Of a stretch of DNA of 64,000 nucleotides, positions 36,685-44,850 are shown in pieces. Position 1 is the stretch's first letter; each line of letters begins with the position of its first letter. The translations under genes and the position numbers were made by a program. A model generated the notes under the pieces. It did no database searches. It was not told where the DNA came from and was given only the letters and a program-made list of their open reading frames with translations. The DNA comes from Leptospiraceae bacterium (GTDB taxonomy: Bacteria; Spirochaetota; Leptospiria; Turneriellales; Turneriellaceae): contig JAGRNJ010000012.1 in the NCBI GenBank assembly GCA_020440825.1, positions 1-64,000 of the forward strand, in the 5' to 3' direction.

Positions 36685-38376
36685 AGCACCCAGGGTCTTT
36701 TTCAGCATCAATGCAACATTCTCTGCAGATTTTTTAAGCGCTATGACAAAGGCCGTCGGTTCAACCTGGGCTCCCTGCTCGGTGATTTTTAGAATCTGTG
36801 ACTGAGCACCAAGCGATGCAATATCTTTAGCAAGTGGCAGGTGCCTTAATTTTGATTCAAGATCATGCAGATTGCCTTTGAGCAACACCCGTTTGCAATG
36901 GTTGACAAGTTCTAATAACTCTTCGCGCAAAACCTGAAGTTTTTTTATCAAAGCAGCTTCTTGTATTTTTCTCTCTTCTGAAATTTGTGAATTTTTAAGC
37001 TCAGTAAAGTTCAGATTTACTTTCGCCTCAACACTTTGTAATTCATCATTGAGAGTCGAATGTCGCCAGTTCTTTAGCCGGGCACCTCTCGCAGTACAAT
37101 TTAGAATTTCAGCAGAACTTGTCTCGCCAGATCGTCTCTCGAACCAGTCTTGAATAATTTTTAATTTTGCATTTGAGAAAATTCGTTGATCTGTTTTGAC
37201 AATAGAATCAACCGCGAGTTTAGGCAATGCACTCATCTGTCGATAATTATGGTTTTCAGCGGTAATAAAACGATTGCAGTTGGCAAATAACAGACTTTCC
37301 AGTGCAGCCCCTTTAACGTGTGCCTGGCCTCCACTGAAGGCAAAGTCCTGACCTACCAGCAGAATCTTTTTTGTGGCAATTTTAGTCGCGAAATCAAATG
37401 CATTCGTACTGACCGACCCACCATGCCGAATCTCTCCGCGCAGACCAAAGATATCACTGAAGATTGTGTATAACCGAAAGGCATTGTCCCAGTTTACTAT
37501 AACCGCATGAGATATATTGTGTAAAAGTCCGGGGGAGACAACAGGATCAACAACCCAGACAGACTTATCGGTAAAACGTGAATAGGCAAAAAAATGATTT
37601 ATCCACTGCGGATCAGCAGCAAAAACAACATCAGGAAAAATCTGGTTCTTTACCAGAGGAATAAGGGCAGTATCTGCCGCAGCAAGTAAAAACTTCTGCC
37701 GATATTTCTGAAGCTCGGGAATACTGTCGGCAAGCGAAGGCCCGGCCCCGGCAATAACGACATGATCTACCTGAAGATGATTCGTCAGCTCTTCATAGGC
37801 AGAACATGTCACAAGTTGCGGAAGATTCAGCAATATGTTTCTATTCCAGATATCCTGAAACTTGACAATCGTCGCCTGATTAACACTGCGCCTTTCTAAT
37901 AATGCCAGTAATTGCTTCTGCAAAGGTATATACAGATCTGGTAAAGCATTGAATGCAGGCCGAAACGGCAATATGCGAATTTTCTGAACATTTTTACCCT
38001 GCAACCATAATAGAATATCTTCAAGATCATCCTGGGCTGAATTCTCGGGATGATAAATTGAAATAATATTTTCCAGTTCTTTCAAATTGTCATTTTGCAG
38101 TAAATATTGCAATACATCTGCATCGGGTTCAATCAACAATATTTCTTTGTATTGATTTTTGGCCTCTGCTAGAATATAACCCAGACCACTGCCCAAAAGA
38201 ATTAAAAATTCACCATCTTGTTCAAGACCAAGCAGCTGGCGAGCAGCCTCACGCCTGGGGTCTCTTTTCGAGTGGTACAGAATACCATTCTTACGAAATT
38301 CTTCTGCATTGAGAATGCTAGATCTCTCAAGCGGATATGTAGTCCCCAGGAACAATTCTTTAAAATTTTTTGACAT
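36667..38376 (-). CDS. DUF115 (motility accessory factor / MptE-like) protein
   Basis: About 569 residues from ATG 38376. The frame is open 30 codons further up, but that part is the intergenic repeat (Arg/Phe-rich nonsense). The DUF115 core is 'DHVVIAGAGPSLADSIPEL' and 'AADTALIPLVKNQIFPDVVFAADPQ', then 'HGGSVSTNAFDFATKI' and 'ILLVGQDFAFSGGQAHVKGA'. N-terminal 'FLILLGSGLGYILAEA' is a second Rossmann-like segment. The C-terminus has a coiled coil. Related proteins transfer nonulosonic acids to flagellin or act on glycan transfer. Here the acceptor is unknown. Confidence 0.85.
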   Translation of the reverse strand: MSKNFKELFLGTTYPLERSSILNAEEFRKNGILYHSKRDPRREAARQLLGLEQDGEFLILLGSGLGYILAEAKNQYKEILLIEPDADVLQYLLQNDNLKELENIISIYHPENSAQDDLEDILLWLQGKNVQKIRILPFRPAFNALPDLYIPLQKQLLALLERRSVNQATIVKFQDIWNRNILLNLPQLVTCSAYEELTNHLQVDHVVIAGAGPSLADSIPELQKYRQKFLLAAADTALIPLVKNQIFPDVVFAADPQWINHFFAYSRFTDKSVWVVDPVVSPGLLHNISHAVIVNWDNAFRLYTIFSDIFGLRGEIRHGGSVSTNAFDFATKIATKKILLVGQDFAFSGGQAHVKGAALESLLFANCNRFITAENHNYRQMSALPKLAVDSIVKTDQRIFSNAKLKIIQDWFERRSGETSSAEILNCTARGARLKNWRHSTLNDELQSVEAKVNLNFTELKNSQISEERKIQEAALIKKLQVLREELLELVNHCKRVLLKGNLHDLESKLRHLPLAKDIASLGAQSQILKITEQGAQVEPTAFVIALKKSAENVALMLKKTLGALHSPA

Positions 38377-38392
38377 TCTTTTAAAAAAACTC

Positions 38393-38510
38393 AGGAATCT
38401 CTGAAAACGATAAGTTTTGAAGAGATTCCTCGAAAAACAGGATGTTTTTCGAGCGCACGCGCGCATTTTCTCTGAAAAAGTTCATGAATGCACTTTCTCA
38501 GAGAATCCTT
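38393..38510. repeat. MITE-like palindromic intergenic repeat, copy B (full)
   Basis: Three stems in series. AGGAATCTCT (38393-38402) pairs with AGAGATTCCT (38421-38430), with AAAAC/GTTTT inside. CTCGAAAAACA (38429-38439) pairs with TGTTTTTCGAG (38443-38453), a perfect 11-base stem with a 3-base loop. TTCTCTGA (38468-38475) pairs with TCAGAGAA (38498-38505). The two ends are inverted versions of each other (AGGAATCTCTGA and TCAGAGAATCCT), so the whole is a palindrome. The minus strand matches copy A at 2640-2735 segment by segment. Confidence 0.7.
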
Positions 38511-38582
38511 AAATAATAAAGCTGCAATAAGCGTCAATCAAAAGTATTACAGCTTCAAAAGCGGTCGGTCGATATTGATTCT

Positions 38583-38873
38583 ATGAATACAGTTCATGAG
38601 AAGACAGAACGCCTGAGCTCGTATCTTGATCTTCTGGAGAATCAGAACCGCCAGCTCGAGTTGACTATTGAGGAATGCCGAGAGAAAAGATTGCGACGTC
38701 AGCAGAGCTATCAAAAACATGTTCCCGTGGAATATAAAAGTGAACCTGTTCAATATGAGCAGGAAACTGTTGCAGATTTTCATGACATTCGCCATGACCT
38801 CGATTCAGCAATTTCTCAACTTGACTCTTTTCGTATCGCCCGTACCCGACTTGAGAACCTGCTGGTAACCTGA
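38583..38873 (+). CDS. Small coiled-coil protein, unknown function
   Basis: 96 residues. The first 40 and last 35 residues are heptad-like (ERLSSYLDLLENQNRQLELTIEE, LDSAISQLDSFRIARTRLENLL in part), joined by a basic/acidic linker. No clear ribosome site before ATG 38583 and no domain recognised. It sits alone between divergent and convergent neighbours. The opposite frame (82 codons) is a shadow. Probably real on composition. Confidence 0.5.
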   Translation: MNTVHEKTERLSSYLDLLENQNRQLELTIEECREKRLRRQQSYQKHVPVEYKSEPVQYEQETVADFHDIRHDLDSAISQLDSFRIARTRLENLLVT

Positions 38874-38886
38874 ATTTTACAAGTCT

Positions 38887-39750
38887 TTACGAATATTCAA
38901 AAATTCCTTTTCCCGTTTTTCTCCCGAAATGCCCTGCTTCGACAAGTTTTCGAAGTAAAACCGGTGGCCGGTATTTAGAGTCCTGAAAATTTTCAAACAT
39001 TGTCTGGGTCACTGAAAACACAACGTCTAAACCGATAAAATCTGCCAGACTCAAAGGACCCATAGGATGATTATACCCCAGTTTAATTGCAGTATCGATC
39101 TCTTCTGCACTGGCCAAACCTTCCTGCAGAGCAAACAGTGCTTCATTGATCAAGACGATTCCCAGTCTCGAAGTTATAAATCCCGGTGCATCTTTACAGA
39201 CCACACTCGTTTTACCCATGGCAGTGCAGAGTTCTCTGGCAAATTCGATGGTTTCAGGGGAAGTATCCATCGCTGCAATGATTTCTATCAGTTTCATAAC
39301 CCGGGCGGGATTGAAAAAGTGTAACCCCAGAGTATTTTTACGTCGTTCTTTATTTACACAAAGTGCCAGCTTAGTCAATGAAAGTGAAGATGTATTGCTG
39401 GCCAAAACAGTTTCATCTGTCGCAAATTCATTTATTTGAGAAAATATTTTTTCTTTTACCTGCATATTTTCAGATGCGGCTTCAATCACGAGATCTGGGG
39501 CACTGAATTTTGCAAGTTGCTTGAAATCACCCAGGAATTCTACCTCGGCAAATTGAATCTCAGGATTCTTGAGTCGGTCTTTTCGGTTCCATTTTTCAAG
39601 TCGATCAGATGCATTTTTCAATTGAACTTCATTGCTGTCGATAAGCAATATTTTACTTTGAGGAAAAGCAGTTGCAGCTACAGACGTTATACCTGTGCCC
39701 ATTGCCCCCGCGCCGATAATTGTAATGGTTTTTAGGTTCGATATATTCAT
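38887..39750 (-). CDS. hbd: 3-hydroxyacyl-CoA (3-hydroxybutyryl-CoA) dehydrogenase
   Basis: 287 residues, the size of the short-chain enzyme. 'ITIIGAGAMGTGITSVAA' is the NAD loop. 'NTSSLSLTKLA', 'GLHFFNPARVMKLIEI' (catalytic His) and 'CKDAPGFITSRLGIVLINEALF' are the family motifs. C-terminal 'KLGYNHPMGPLSLADFIGLDV' and 'GHFGRKTGKGIFEY' complete the enzyme. It oxidizes 3-hydroxyacyl-CoA to 3-ketoacyl-CoA or the reverse. GGGA lies before ATG 39750. A strong terminator lies only 20 bases upstream, so its transcription source is unclear. Confidence 0.93.
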   Translation of the reverse strand: MNISNLKTITIIGAGAMGTGITSVAATAFPQSKILLIDSNEVQLKNASDRLEKWNRKDRLKNPEIQFAEVEFLGDFKQLAKFSAPDLVIEAASENMQVKEKIFSQINEFATDETVLASNTSSLSLTKLALCVNKERRKNTLGLHFFNPARVMKLIEIIAAMDTSPETIEFARELCTAMGKTSVVCKDAPGFITSRLGIVLINEALFALQEGLASAEEIDTAIKLGYNHPMGPLSLADFIGLDVVFSVTQTMFENFQDSKYRPPVLLRKLVEAGHFGRKTGKGIFEYS

Positions 39751-39767
39751 TTTTTCCCTGCCTGAAT

Positions 39768-39798
39768 AAAAAAAGGATAACCTGCGTTATCCTTTTTT
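39768..39798. terminator. Strong bidirectional terminator between the H1-like gene and hbd
   Basis: AAAAAAAGGATAA (39768-39780) pairs with TTATCCTTTTTT (39787-39798) across a CCTGCG loop. Both strands have A/T tracts. It ends the H1-like gene and lies just before the hbd ribosome site. Confidence 0.85.
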
Positions 39799-39823
39799 AG
39801 TGATCTGAACAGATTTTCTTCTG

Positions 39824-40006
39824 TTACTTTTTTTTCGCTTTGGCTTTCGCTTTGGCTTTTGGTTTTGCTGTTTTTTTTGCTTTTTCAGCTTCTTTTGCTT
39901 GTTTCAGCTCAGCTGCAAGCTTTGTCGCCTCTTGTTTCAGAGCCGCCTGTTTTTCTTTATTTTTTGCAATTGCTTTAGTCACAACTGCTACACTTTTTAC
40001 TGCCAT
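39824..40006 (-). CDS. Small Lys/Ala-rich histone H1-like protein
   Basis: 60 residues, about half Lys and Ala. The N-terminal two thirds (MAVKSVAVVTKAIAKNKEKQ and following) can form one amphipathic helix. The tail is KAKAKAKAKKK, coded by an imperfect GCTTTGGCTTTC direct repeat. AAGGAGTAG upstream is a strong ribosome site. It is likely a nucleoid-associated or RNA-binding protein like bacterial H1-type tails (inference). The direct repeat TGCCAAyAAT occurs twice in its upstream region (about 40030-40052). A strong terminator follows. Confidence 0.75.
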   Translation of the reverse strand: MAVKSVAVVTKAIAKNKEKQAALKQEATKLAAELKQAKEAEKAKKTAKPKAKAKAKAKKK

Positions 40007-40124
40007 GTACTCTACTCCTTAAATGAGATTGTTGGCATAAAATATTATTGGCATAGATTTTCAATCTAAAAAATATTTTACATTTTTTTTGAAACAAAAT
40101 TCATATTTTCAGGGATATATAAAT

Positions 40125-40460
40125 ATGATATTAACAGTTTCAAAAAAAATATTTGATCTATTCAATTTAAAAAATTCGACCCAAAAGGCAGATTGTATCG
40201 AAATAATTTTTAAACTGACGGGACAAAAAGTCGATCTGCCAAATTTTTTCTGGGAAGTCGAGGTACCCTTAGCTCGCAACAGACAACTGAAAACCCTGAC
40301 TGTGATTTTTTCAATCGAATCAACGTGGCTTCCTTTTATCTACCGTAGAAATATTCTCGCAAAAATAGAAAAAGAATTCCTGGCAAAACTATATACAACA
40401 ACTATTTCTGATAATAATACTCAAGCAGAATTCGGTAACGATCATAATTCAGTCGCGTAG
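40125..40460 (+). CDS. Hypothetical small protein
   Basis: About 111 residues from ATG 40125. A TTG at 40089 could extend it. It contains hydrophobic and basic segments, 'LTVIFSIESTWLPFIYRRNIL' in part, without a recognised motif. No ribosome site is evident. Its 3' end overlaps the transglycosylase gene on the other strand by 59 bases. Evidence for a real gene is composition alone. Confidence 0.35.
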   Translation: MILTVSKKIFDLFNLKNSTQKADCIEIIFKLTGQKVDLPNFFWEVEVPLARNRQLKTLTVIFSIESTWLPFIYRRNILAKIEKEFLAKLYTTTISDNNTQAEFGNDHNSVA

Positions 40461-42681
40461 TCTTCAGATAGTGATGGGTCTGGTGAATGGGAATACGCTC
40501 AATAAACAATTCGGGATCTTCATTGTACATTGAATTCCACTCTTGCATTCTACCGGGCCCCGCATTATAAGAAACCGCTACCTTATCGAAGTTACCATTC
40601 CAGATAGATTGCATATCGGCATAAAATTTTGTACCTAACCGTATACTTTGCACAGGTATGGTGAGATTCAACGGATTATACCTTAATCTTTTGTTTAAAA
40701 CCCTGGCAGTGGCAGGCATAACCTGCATGAGGCCTCTCGCACCCGCATAACTATGCGCTTTTTCATTAAAACCTGACTCCTGTTTCATTAGTCCGTATAT
40801 TCTTGCTTCTTCTACCCCGAATTCTGAAGATGCAGCACTCACCAGATTTCTAAAGGGAGCCGGATACAAAACCTCAAGTGCTTCACGATTCAACGTAAAA
40901 AAATCTATCTGCTTTTTATTATAACGTGCGTGTAACTTTGTGTAATAATGTATGGCAGATAACTTTCCTGATAAACGGGCAACGCAGGAATGCGCAAGAT
41001 TCCTCTGGATTTCATTCAGTTCTCCCAGATATAGATCAGAAAGAAAACGTGTATAAAGACCAAAAAATAGCATACCTTTTTTCTGAAATTCAGTTGCAAC
41101 AGGTAAACATGCATCCACTTCTGCATTCCAGGTTGACCAGAAAGCGTCGACCGAGATATTATCTCTTTTTTTCTGCTCCCAGAATTTTTTCAGCAATGTT
41201 TCATTTTTACCATTTTTTAAAAGATACGGTAAGATTTCTTCGCCAGTGAAGTCATCCGCGTTGAAATTTTCATTAACAATACCGGCAATTTCTTCGAGAG
41301 CCGGCAATACATAGGCATTTTCCGGTGAATTTTCATAAACCGAACGAAACCATTGCAGAGCAGATTCAGTATTCTCATTTTCCAGATAATATCTGCCAAG
41401 ATGGAATCGGGCACCGCCACTAACTGTCTGTTTAGCCGTAGCGTTTGCCAAACCTGTGAGACAATCCCGGTATTTTTCTGTAAAGCCTGCGAGTTTATAG
41501 TCTATACAAAGGCTCATCCAGTTTTTTTCGCCATAATAACTATTCGCATCAAATTGTTGAAAATACTTTAAACTTTCTTCATCACGGTCATTTGTTTTTT
41601 CTTTGTAAGCTGCCATTACTCTTGCGTAGCGGGCTTCTTCAGAAAATGTGTTTGCAGGAATATACTTTAGAATTTCAATATATCGGTCTTTTTTGCGCAA
41701 TCGCAAGCCCATATCGGTATAAAATTCAGTTTTCAACTTTTCTGGTAAGTTTTTTTCAACGCCCGAAACAGCTTGAGCAAGTTCTGAATAAGATCGACGG
41801 TCTATTGCAGAACGCTCAAAAGTCTGGTAATAAAAAAACTTCATTTCTGCATTCAGGGCCGAAACGTTCACTGAGTTCAAGAGAGATTTCGTTTTCGCAT
41901 GGTTGTTTTTTATTCTATGTGCTTCTGCGAGCCGAACTTTCAGAGCATCTGTTACTTTATTTTTCCTGTCCCGGGAATCGACCCGTTCTAATCCAGAAGC
42001 GGCCTGCAAATACGTTGAATCATTTTCAGGAAATGTCAATGTCTTTTCAAAATAGCGAAAAGCATCTGAGAAATTTTTAATTGATTCAGCCGCAAGACCT
42101 GCTCTCAAGTACAATTCGGGTTCATTTGCAGACTTTGCCAGCATTTCAATATCATTCAATCTGCTTTTATCGGTTTCATAGATGATATTCCCCTGCAGTA
42201 TTTTCAAATATCTGCGCAGGGAATCTGGAATATTAAATTTTTCAGCTAATTCTGTAAATTCCTGAGCTTCGGTGTAATTCTTTCTGGCAAATGAGGTTCT
42301 CGCCAGATAATATACGGCCTCTGGTGCGACCTCAGAAATTTCACCGGTTAAAAGTTTTTTTACCGTGGCCAGGGCTGTATCTGCAGAATCTGCTTCAATG
42401 ATGTTCTCTCGAGAAATAGATCTAACAAGAAAACGATATGCATTCGCATAATCTTTGTTTGCAAAAGCAAAATAGCCTATCGCAAAAGCACGCACTGCAG
42501 ATGGCTGGCTGCCCGCTTTTGATTTTAATTCAGCATAGCCCGAGGAATAATGTTCGGCAAAGAATTCAAACTCATCTTGATAGTCACGCAGACTGTTTGG
42601 CGATGTAGCTTTTACCGGGGTTGAGCATGAGGGAAGCAGGTAAATTACAGCAAGTGCAATAAATGTTGAGAATTTTGACAC
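40402..42681 (-). CDS. Lytic murein transglycosylase, Slt70-like lipoprotein
   Basis: 759 residues from a GTG start. Lipobox LPSC (Cys19). Long helical TPR-like superhelix (residues ~30-570), then the SLT catalytic domain: 'EEARIYGLMKQESGFNEKAHSYAGARGLMQVMPATA', where Glu in QESGFN is catalytic, and 'YNAGPGRMQEW' closes the domain. It cleaves peptidoglycan to 1,6-anhydro products. The promoter TTGACA (42714-42709) with CACATT (42692-42687) sits so near that the mRNA may start at the GTG. Divergent from mltG, another transglycosylase. Confidence 0.92.
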   Translation of the reverse strand: MSKFSTFIALAVIYLLPSCSTPVKATSPNSLRDYQDEFEFFAEHYSSGYAELKSKAGSQPSAVRAFAIGYFAFANKDYANAYRFLVRSISRENIIEADSADTALATVKKLLTGEISEVAPEAVYYLARTSFARKNYTEAQEFTELAEKFNIPDSLRRYLKILQGNIIYETDKSRLNDIEMLAKSANEPELYLRAGLAAESIKNFSDAFRYFEKTLTFPENDSTYLQAASGLERVDSRDRKNKVTDALKVRLAEAHRIKNNHAKTKSLLNSVNVSALNAEMKFFYYQTFERSAIDRRSYSELAQAVSGVEKNLPEKLKTEFYTDMGLRLRKKDRYIEILKYIPANTFSEEARYARVMAAYKEKTNDRDEESLKYFQQFDANSYYGEKNWMSLCIDYKLAGFTEKYRDCLTGLANATAKQTVSGGARFHLGRYYLENENTESALQWFRSVYENSPENAYVLPALEEIAGIVNENFNADDFTGEEILPYLLKNGKNETLLKKFWEQKKRDNISVDAFWSTWNAEVDACLPVATEFQKKGMLFFGLYTRFLSDLYLGELNEIQRNLAHSCVARLSGKLSAIHYYTKLHARYNKKQIDFFTLNREALEVLYPAPFRNLVSAASSEFGVEEARIYGLMKQESGFNEKAHSYAGARGLMQVMPATARVLNKRLRYNPLNLTIPVQSIRLGTKFYADMQSIWNGNFDKVAVSYNAGPGRMQEWNSMYNEDPELFIERIPIHQTHHYLKTTRLNYDRYRILLEYYYQK

Positions 42682-42686
42682 GTAGG

Positions 42687-42719
42687 AATGTGAAAAATTG
42701 CTTACATGATGTCAATCAT
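42687..42719 (-). promoter_or_regulatory. slt promoter with ATGAT-gtca-ATCAT inverted repeat
   Basis: On the minus strand, TTGACA (42714-42709) and CACATT (42692-42687) are spaced by 16 bases. An inverted repeat ATGAT/ATCAT (42706-42719) covers the -35 box. It lies between the divergent transglycosylase genes, so one factor could control both. Confidence 0.45.
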
Positions 42720-42736
42720 ATCAGAATAGCGAAACA

Positions 42737-43741
42737 ATGACCCGAAAAATTAAAATGGGCCTGCTAATCTCGGCCTCTGCACTCGCTTTGACCATGCTGG
42801 CAGGATACCTGGTTTTTTATTTTGCCGATCGCGCAGCCGGTGATGGTTCGGTAACTCTTGACTTTAATGTAAAGAATGGCTGGGGCAGTTCGATTGTAAC
42901 CCGGGAACTCTATAATGAAAAACTGATTCGAAGTAGAACCAGTTTTCGTTATCTGCTTAGAATAACAGGCAATTCAAATAACATTAAAAGAGGAATATAC
43001 ACCCTCAACAACGGCATGACCCCTCTCGAAATTATTGATCTTCTAACGAGCGGCAAAACCAAAACAGTTTCGTTTACCATTCCAGAGGGACTTCACAACA
43101 GGCAGATAGCAGAAGCCCTGGCCAATCGTGGTCTATTCAGTTCCCAGGATGAGTTTCTGCATATGGCGGCCGATAATAAATTACTGCAAAAATATAAAAT
43201 TCAAGGTCGTACTGTAGAAGGCTACCTGTTCCCTGAGACCTATGTAATTCCGGTTGGTTTTCCTAAAGAGAAAATTTTTGAAGTGATGATTGAAGAATTC
43301 TTCAGCCAGTTGAAAAAAATAGAGAACTATCCATCCGACCCGAAAAAACTGCATGAACTGGTTACTCTCGCCAGTCTGGTTGAACGGGAAGCACGCAAAG
43401 AAGAAGAACGACCGGTTATTGCCGGTGTTCTACAGAACAGATTAGATGACAACCAACTGTTGCAGGTCGACGCTTCGATACAATACCTCTTTCCGCGACA
43501 GCGCAAGAAAGTCTATTATAAAGATCTTGAAATTGACTCTCCCTATAATACTTATAAAAACAAAGGGTTGCCACCTGGCCCTATTTCGAATCCCGGTTTA
43601 TCATCTTTGCGGGCAGCGCTTAAACCAGAAAAACATGATTTTTATTTTTATGTGGCAAAGCCGGATGGATCCCACTATTTTGCAAAAAATTACCGGGAAC
43701 ATCTTAAAGCAAAAAAAGAATATATCGGCAGCTCAGACTGA
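42737..43741 (+). CDS. mltG: Endolytic murein transglycosylase
   Basis: 334 residues. One N-terminal membrane helix, a LysM-like subdomain (residues ~40-110), then the YceG/MltG domain: 'SFTIPEGLHNRQIAEALA', 'EGYLFPETY', 'LASLVEREARKEEERPVIAGVLQNRL' with the catalytic Glu in LVEREA, and 'SPYNTYKNKGLPPGPISNPG'. The C-terminal 'FYFYVAKPDGSHYFAKNYREH' is the usual end. It cuts nascent glycan chains at the membrane. Divergent from the Slt-like gene. Confidence 0.95.
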   Translation: MTRKIKMGLLISASALALTMLAGYLVFYFADRAAGDGSVTLDFNVKNGWGSSIVTRELYNEKLIRSRTSFRYLLRITGNSNNIKRGIYTLNNGMTPLEIIDLLTSGKTKTVSFTIPEGLHNRQIAEALANRGLFSSQDEFLHMAADNKLLQKYKIQGRTVEGYLFPETYVIPVGFPKEKIFEVMIEEFFSQLKKIENYPSDPKKLHELVTLASLVEREARKEEERPVIAGVLQNRLDDNQLLQVDASIQYLFPRQRKKVYYKDLEIDSPYNTYKNKGLPPGPISNPGLSSLRAALKPEKHDFYFYVAKPDGSHYFAKNYREHLKAKKEYIGSSD

Positions 43742-43761
43742 TTTGCCGATCGTCGTAAAAG

Positions 43762-44307
43762 TCAATGTAAAAGCAGATTGAAACGCAGGCCAAGCCAGGT
43801 TGAATAACCTATTCCCTTATAGCGAATGTCCCCATCTTCATTGATGATAAAAATACTCGGAAATCCTGAAATCTGCCATTGTCGAGCAGTAGTCGAGTCT
43901 CCGTACAGTACCGGAATTCTGGTCTCATAATCCCTCATGAAATTTTTTATTTCATCCGGATCATCATAGTCCAGACCAATGAGTAACAGGTGAGTATTTG
44001 TAAATCCCGAACTGTTCTCGTTGTCAGCGAGACTGATAAAATTTGATATTGATAATTTGCAAACTGTACACCATGGTGCAAAGAAATACAAGGCTACTTT
44101 TTTGCCCCGATAGTCCTGTAGATCAAACGTCTTACCTGCATAGGTCTTCAAAATTAAAGGGGGGTGGGTTCTACCTGTCTCTGGCATTTTGCGGGTTTGC
44201 CAAATTTGAATTCCATAGAATAGAAATATTATGAACAAAAGCTGGCCCAGAATACGCAAAAAGCGAGCCAGGGAAATACGAGCAAGTATTTGCTTTAATC
44301 TTTGCAT
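43762..44307 (-). CDS. TlpA/ResA-like membrane-anchored thioredoxin
   Basis: 181 residues. An N-terminal anchor (FLRILGQLLFIIFLFYGIQIW) and a thioredoxin fold with active site 'FFAPWCTVCKLS' (CxxC) and the cis-Pro loop 'ISGFPSIFIIN'. Such proteins reduce apocytochrome c or other exported disulfides. The cytochrome c maturation genes ccmE and ccmF lie about 0.5 kb upstream on the same strand, with a small RNA gene and terminator between them. A CcmG-like role is plausible but inferred. Convergent with mltG, 20 bases between stops. Confidence 0.88.
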   Translation of the reverse strand: MQRLKQILARISLARFLRILGQLLFIIFLFYGIQIWQTRKMPETGRTHPPLILKTYAGKTFDLQDYRGKKVALYFFAPWCTVCKLSISNFISLADNENSSGFTNTHLLLIGLDYDDPDEIKNFMRDYETRIPVLYGDSTTARQWQISGFPSIFIINEDGDIRYKGIGYSTWLGLRFNLLLH

Positions 44308-44425
44308 TTAACTGAAGGGCAATAAAATCAGGATACAGCGGAAAGTTCTTTTATCAAAGATTATACTCTCATGTTCGAAATGGACAGGATTTCTAGATCG
44401 AAAAAGTTTTCAATGAACCCTCAAG

Positions 44426-44454
44426 TTGACTTATAGCAAAAACGATAATATAGT
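44426..44454 (+). promoter_or_regulatory. Near-consensus promoter of the candidate small RNA
   Basis: TTGACT (44426-44431), a 17-base spacer, and TATAGT (44449-44454). This is the best-matched promoter in the window. No protein-coding start follows that would escape the terminator 100 bases on. Confidence 0.75.
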
Positions 44455-44459
44455 AAGAG

Positions 44460-44595
44460 GCATTGGTTACTCCCGATATCAATGTTTTCGACAAAGAACA
44501 TCTTTTCCTCTTCAAGCTGTGGGAAACCAGGTTTGAGTGGTTTGAGAAACCAACTTAAAAAGGAGTCTAGAATTTTTTTAGACTCCTTTTTTTTT
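44460..44595 (+). ncRNA. Candidate structured small RNA (about 135 nt)
   Basis: Expected start is six to seven bases after TATAGT, and the end is the T run at 44587-44595. Foldable parts: CATTG/CAATG pair near 44461-44485, hairpin ATGTT...AACAT at about 44481-44500, hairpin TGGTTT-gag-AAACCA at about 44538-44552, and the terminator AGGAGTCTA/TAGACTCCT (44561-44587). An ATG at 44482 opens a frame that runs through the terminator and has no ribosome site, so it is not a good gene. I see no SRP, 6S, RNase P or tmRNA consensus. No function is assigned. Confidence 0.6.
44558..44595. terminator. Strong bidirectional terminator
   Basis: AGGAGTCTA (44561-44569) pairs with TAGACTCCT (44579-44587). 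An AAAA tract precedes it and nine Ts follow. It ends the small RNA on the plus strand and the zinc-ribbon gene, whose stop is inside the T tract, on the minus strand. Confidence 0.9.
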
Positions 44596-44821
44596 ACCAG
44601 CCTTTCTTATGCCAGAAATCTTCGGCAGAGAAAGAAAAATTGCACTTTTTACAGGTCATTTCACTTGCACTTGATCCGCATTTGGGACAGTATCTTTTTT
44701 TATAGAAATCCTGATCACGCTCAGACGGATCCATTTTCATTTTCATGATTTTCCCGTATTCACAAGTGCAGGCGAACTGTTTTTCTTTTCCGCAGTAAGG
44801 GCAATTCGGTAAGCGTCGCAT
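44594..44821 (-). CDS. Small zinc-ribbon protein
   Basis: 75 residues with four Cys pairs: 'CPYCGKEKQFACTC' and 'YCPKCGSSASEMTCKKC'. These form two zinc ribbons. The middle is Lys/Met-rich. No further domain, so nucleic-acid or protein binding is a guess. It follows ccmF by 29 bases and ends the long minus-strand operon at a strong terminator. Confidence 0.75.
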   Translation of the reverse strand: MRRLPNCPYCGKEKQFACTCEYGKIMKMKMDPSERDQDFYKKRYCPKCGSSASEMTCKKCNFSFSAEDFWHKKGW

Positions 44822-44850
44822 GACGTTTTATTGACCGCAACGCCAGAGCG

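Noticed and set aside
44460-44595. SRP RNA, 6S RNA, tmRNA or RNase P identity for the small RNA
   Set aside because: No SRP GGAAG/GCAGC loop, no 6S-like end-to-end stem, no tRNA-like ends, and it is too short for tmRNA or RNase P.
44482-44748. 88-codon plus frame over the small RNA
   Set aside because: It reads through the strong terminator and into the antisense of the zinc-ribbon gene, and has no ribosome site.
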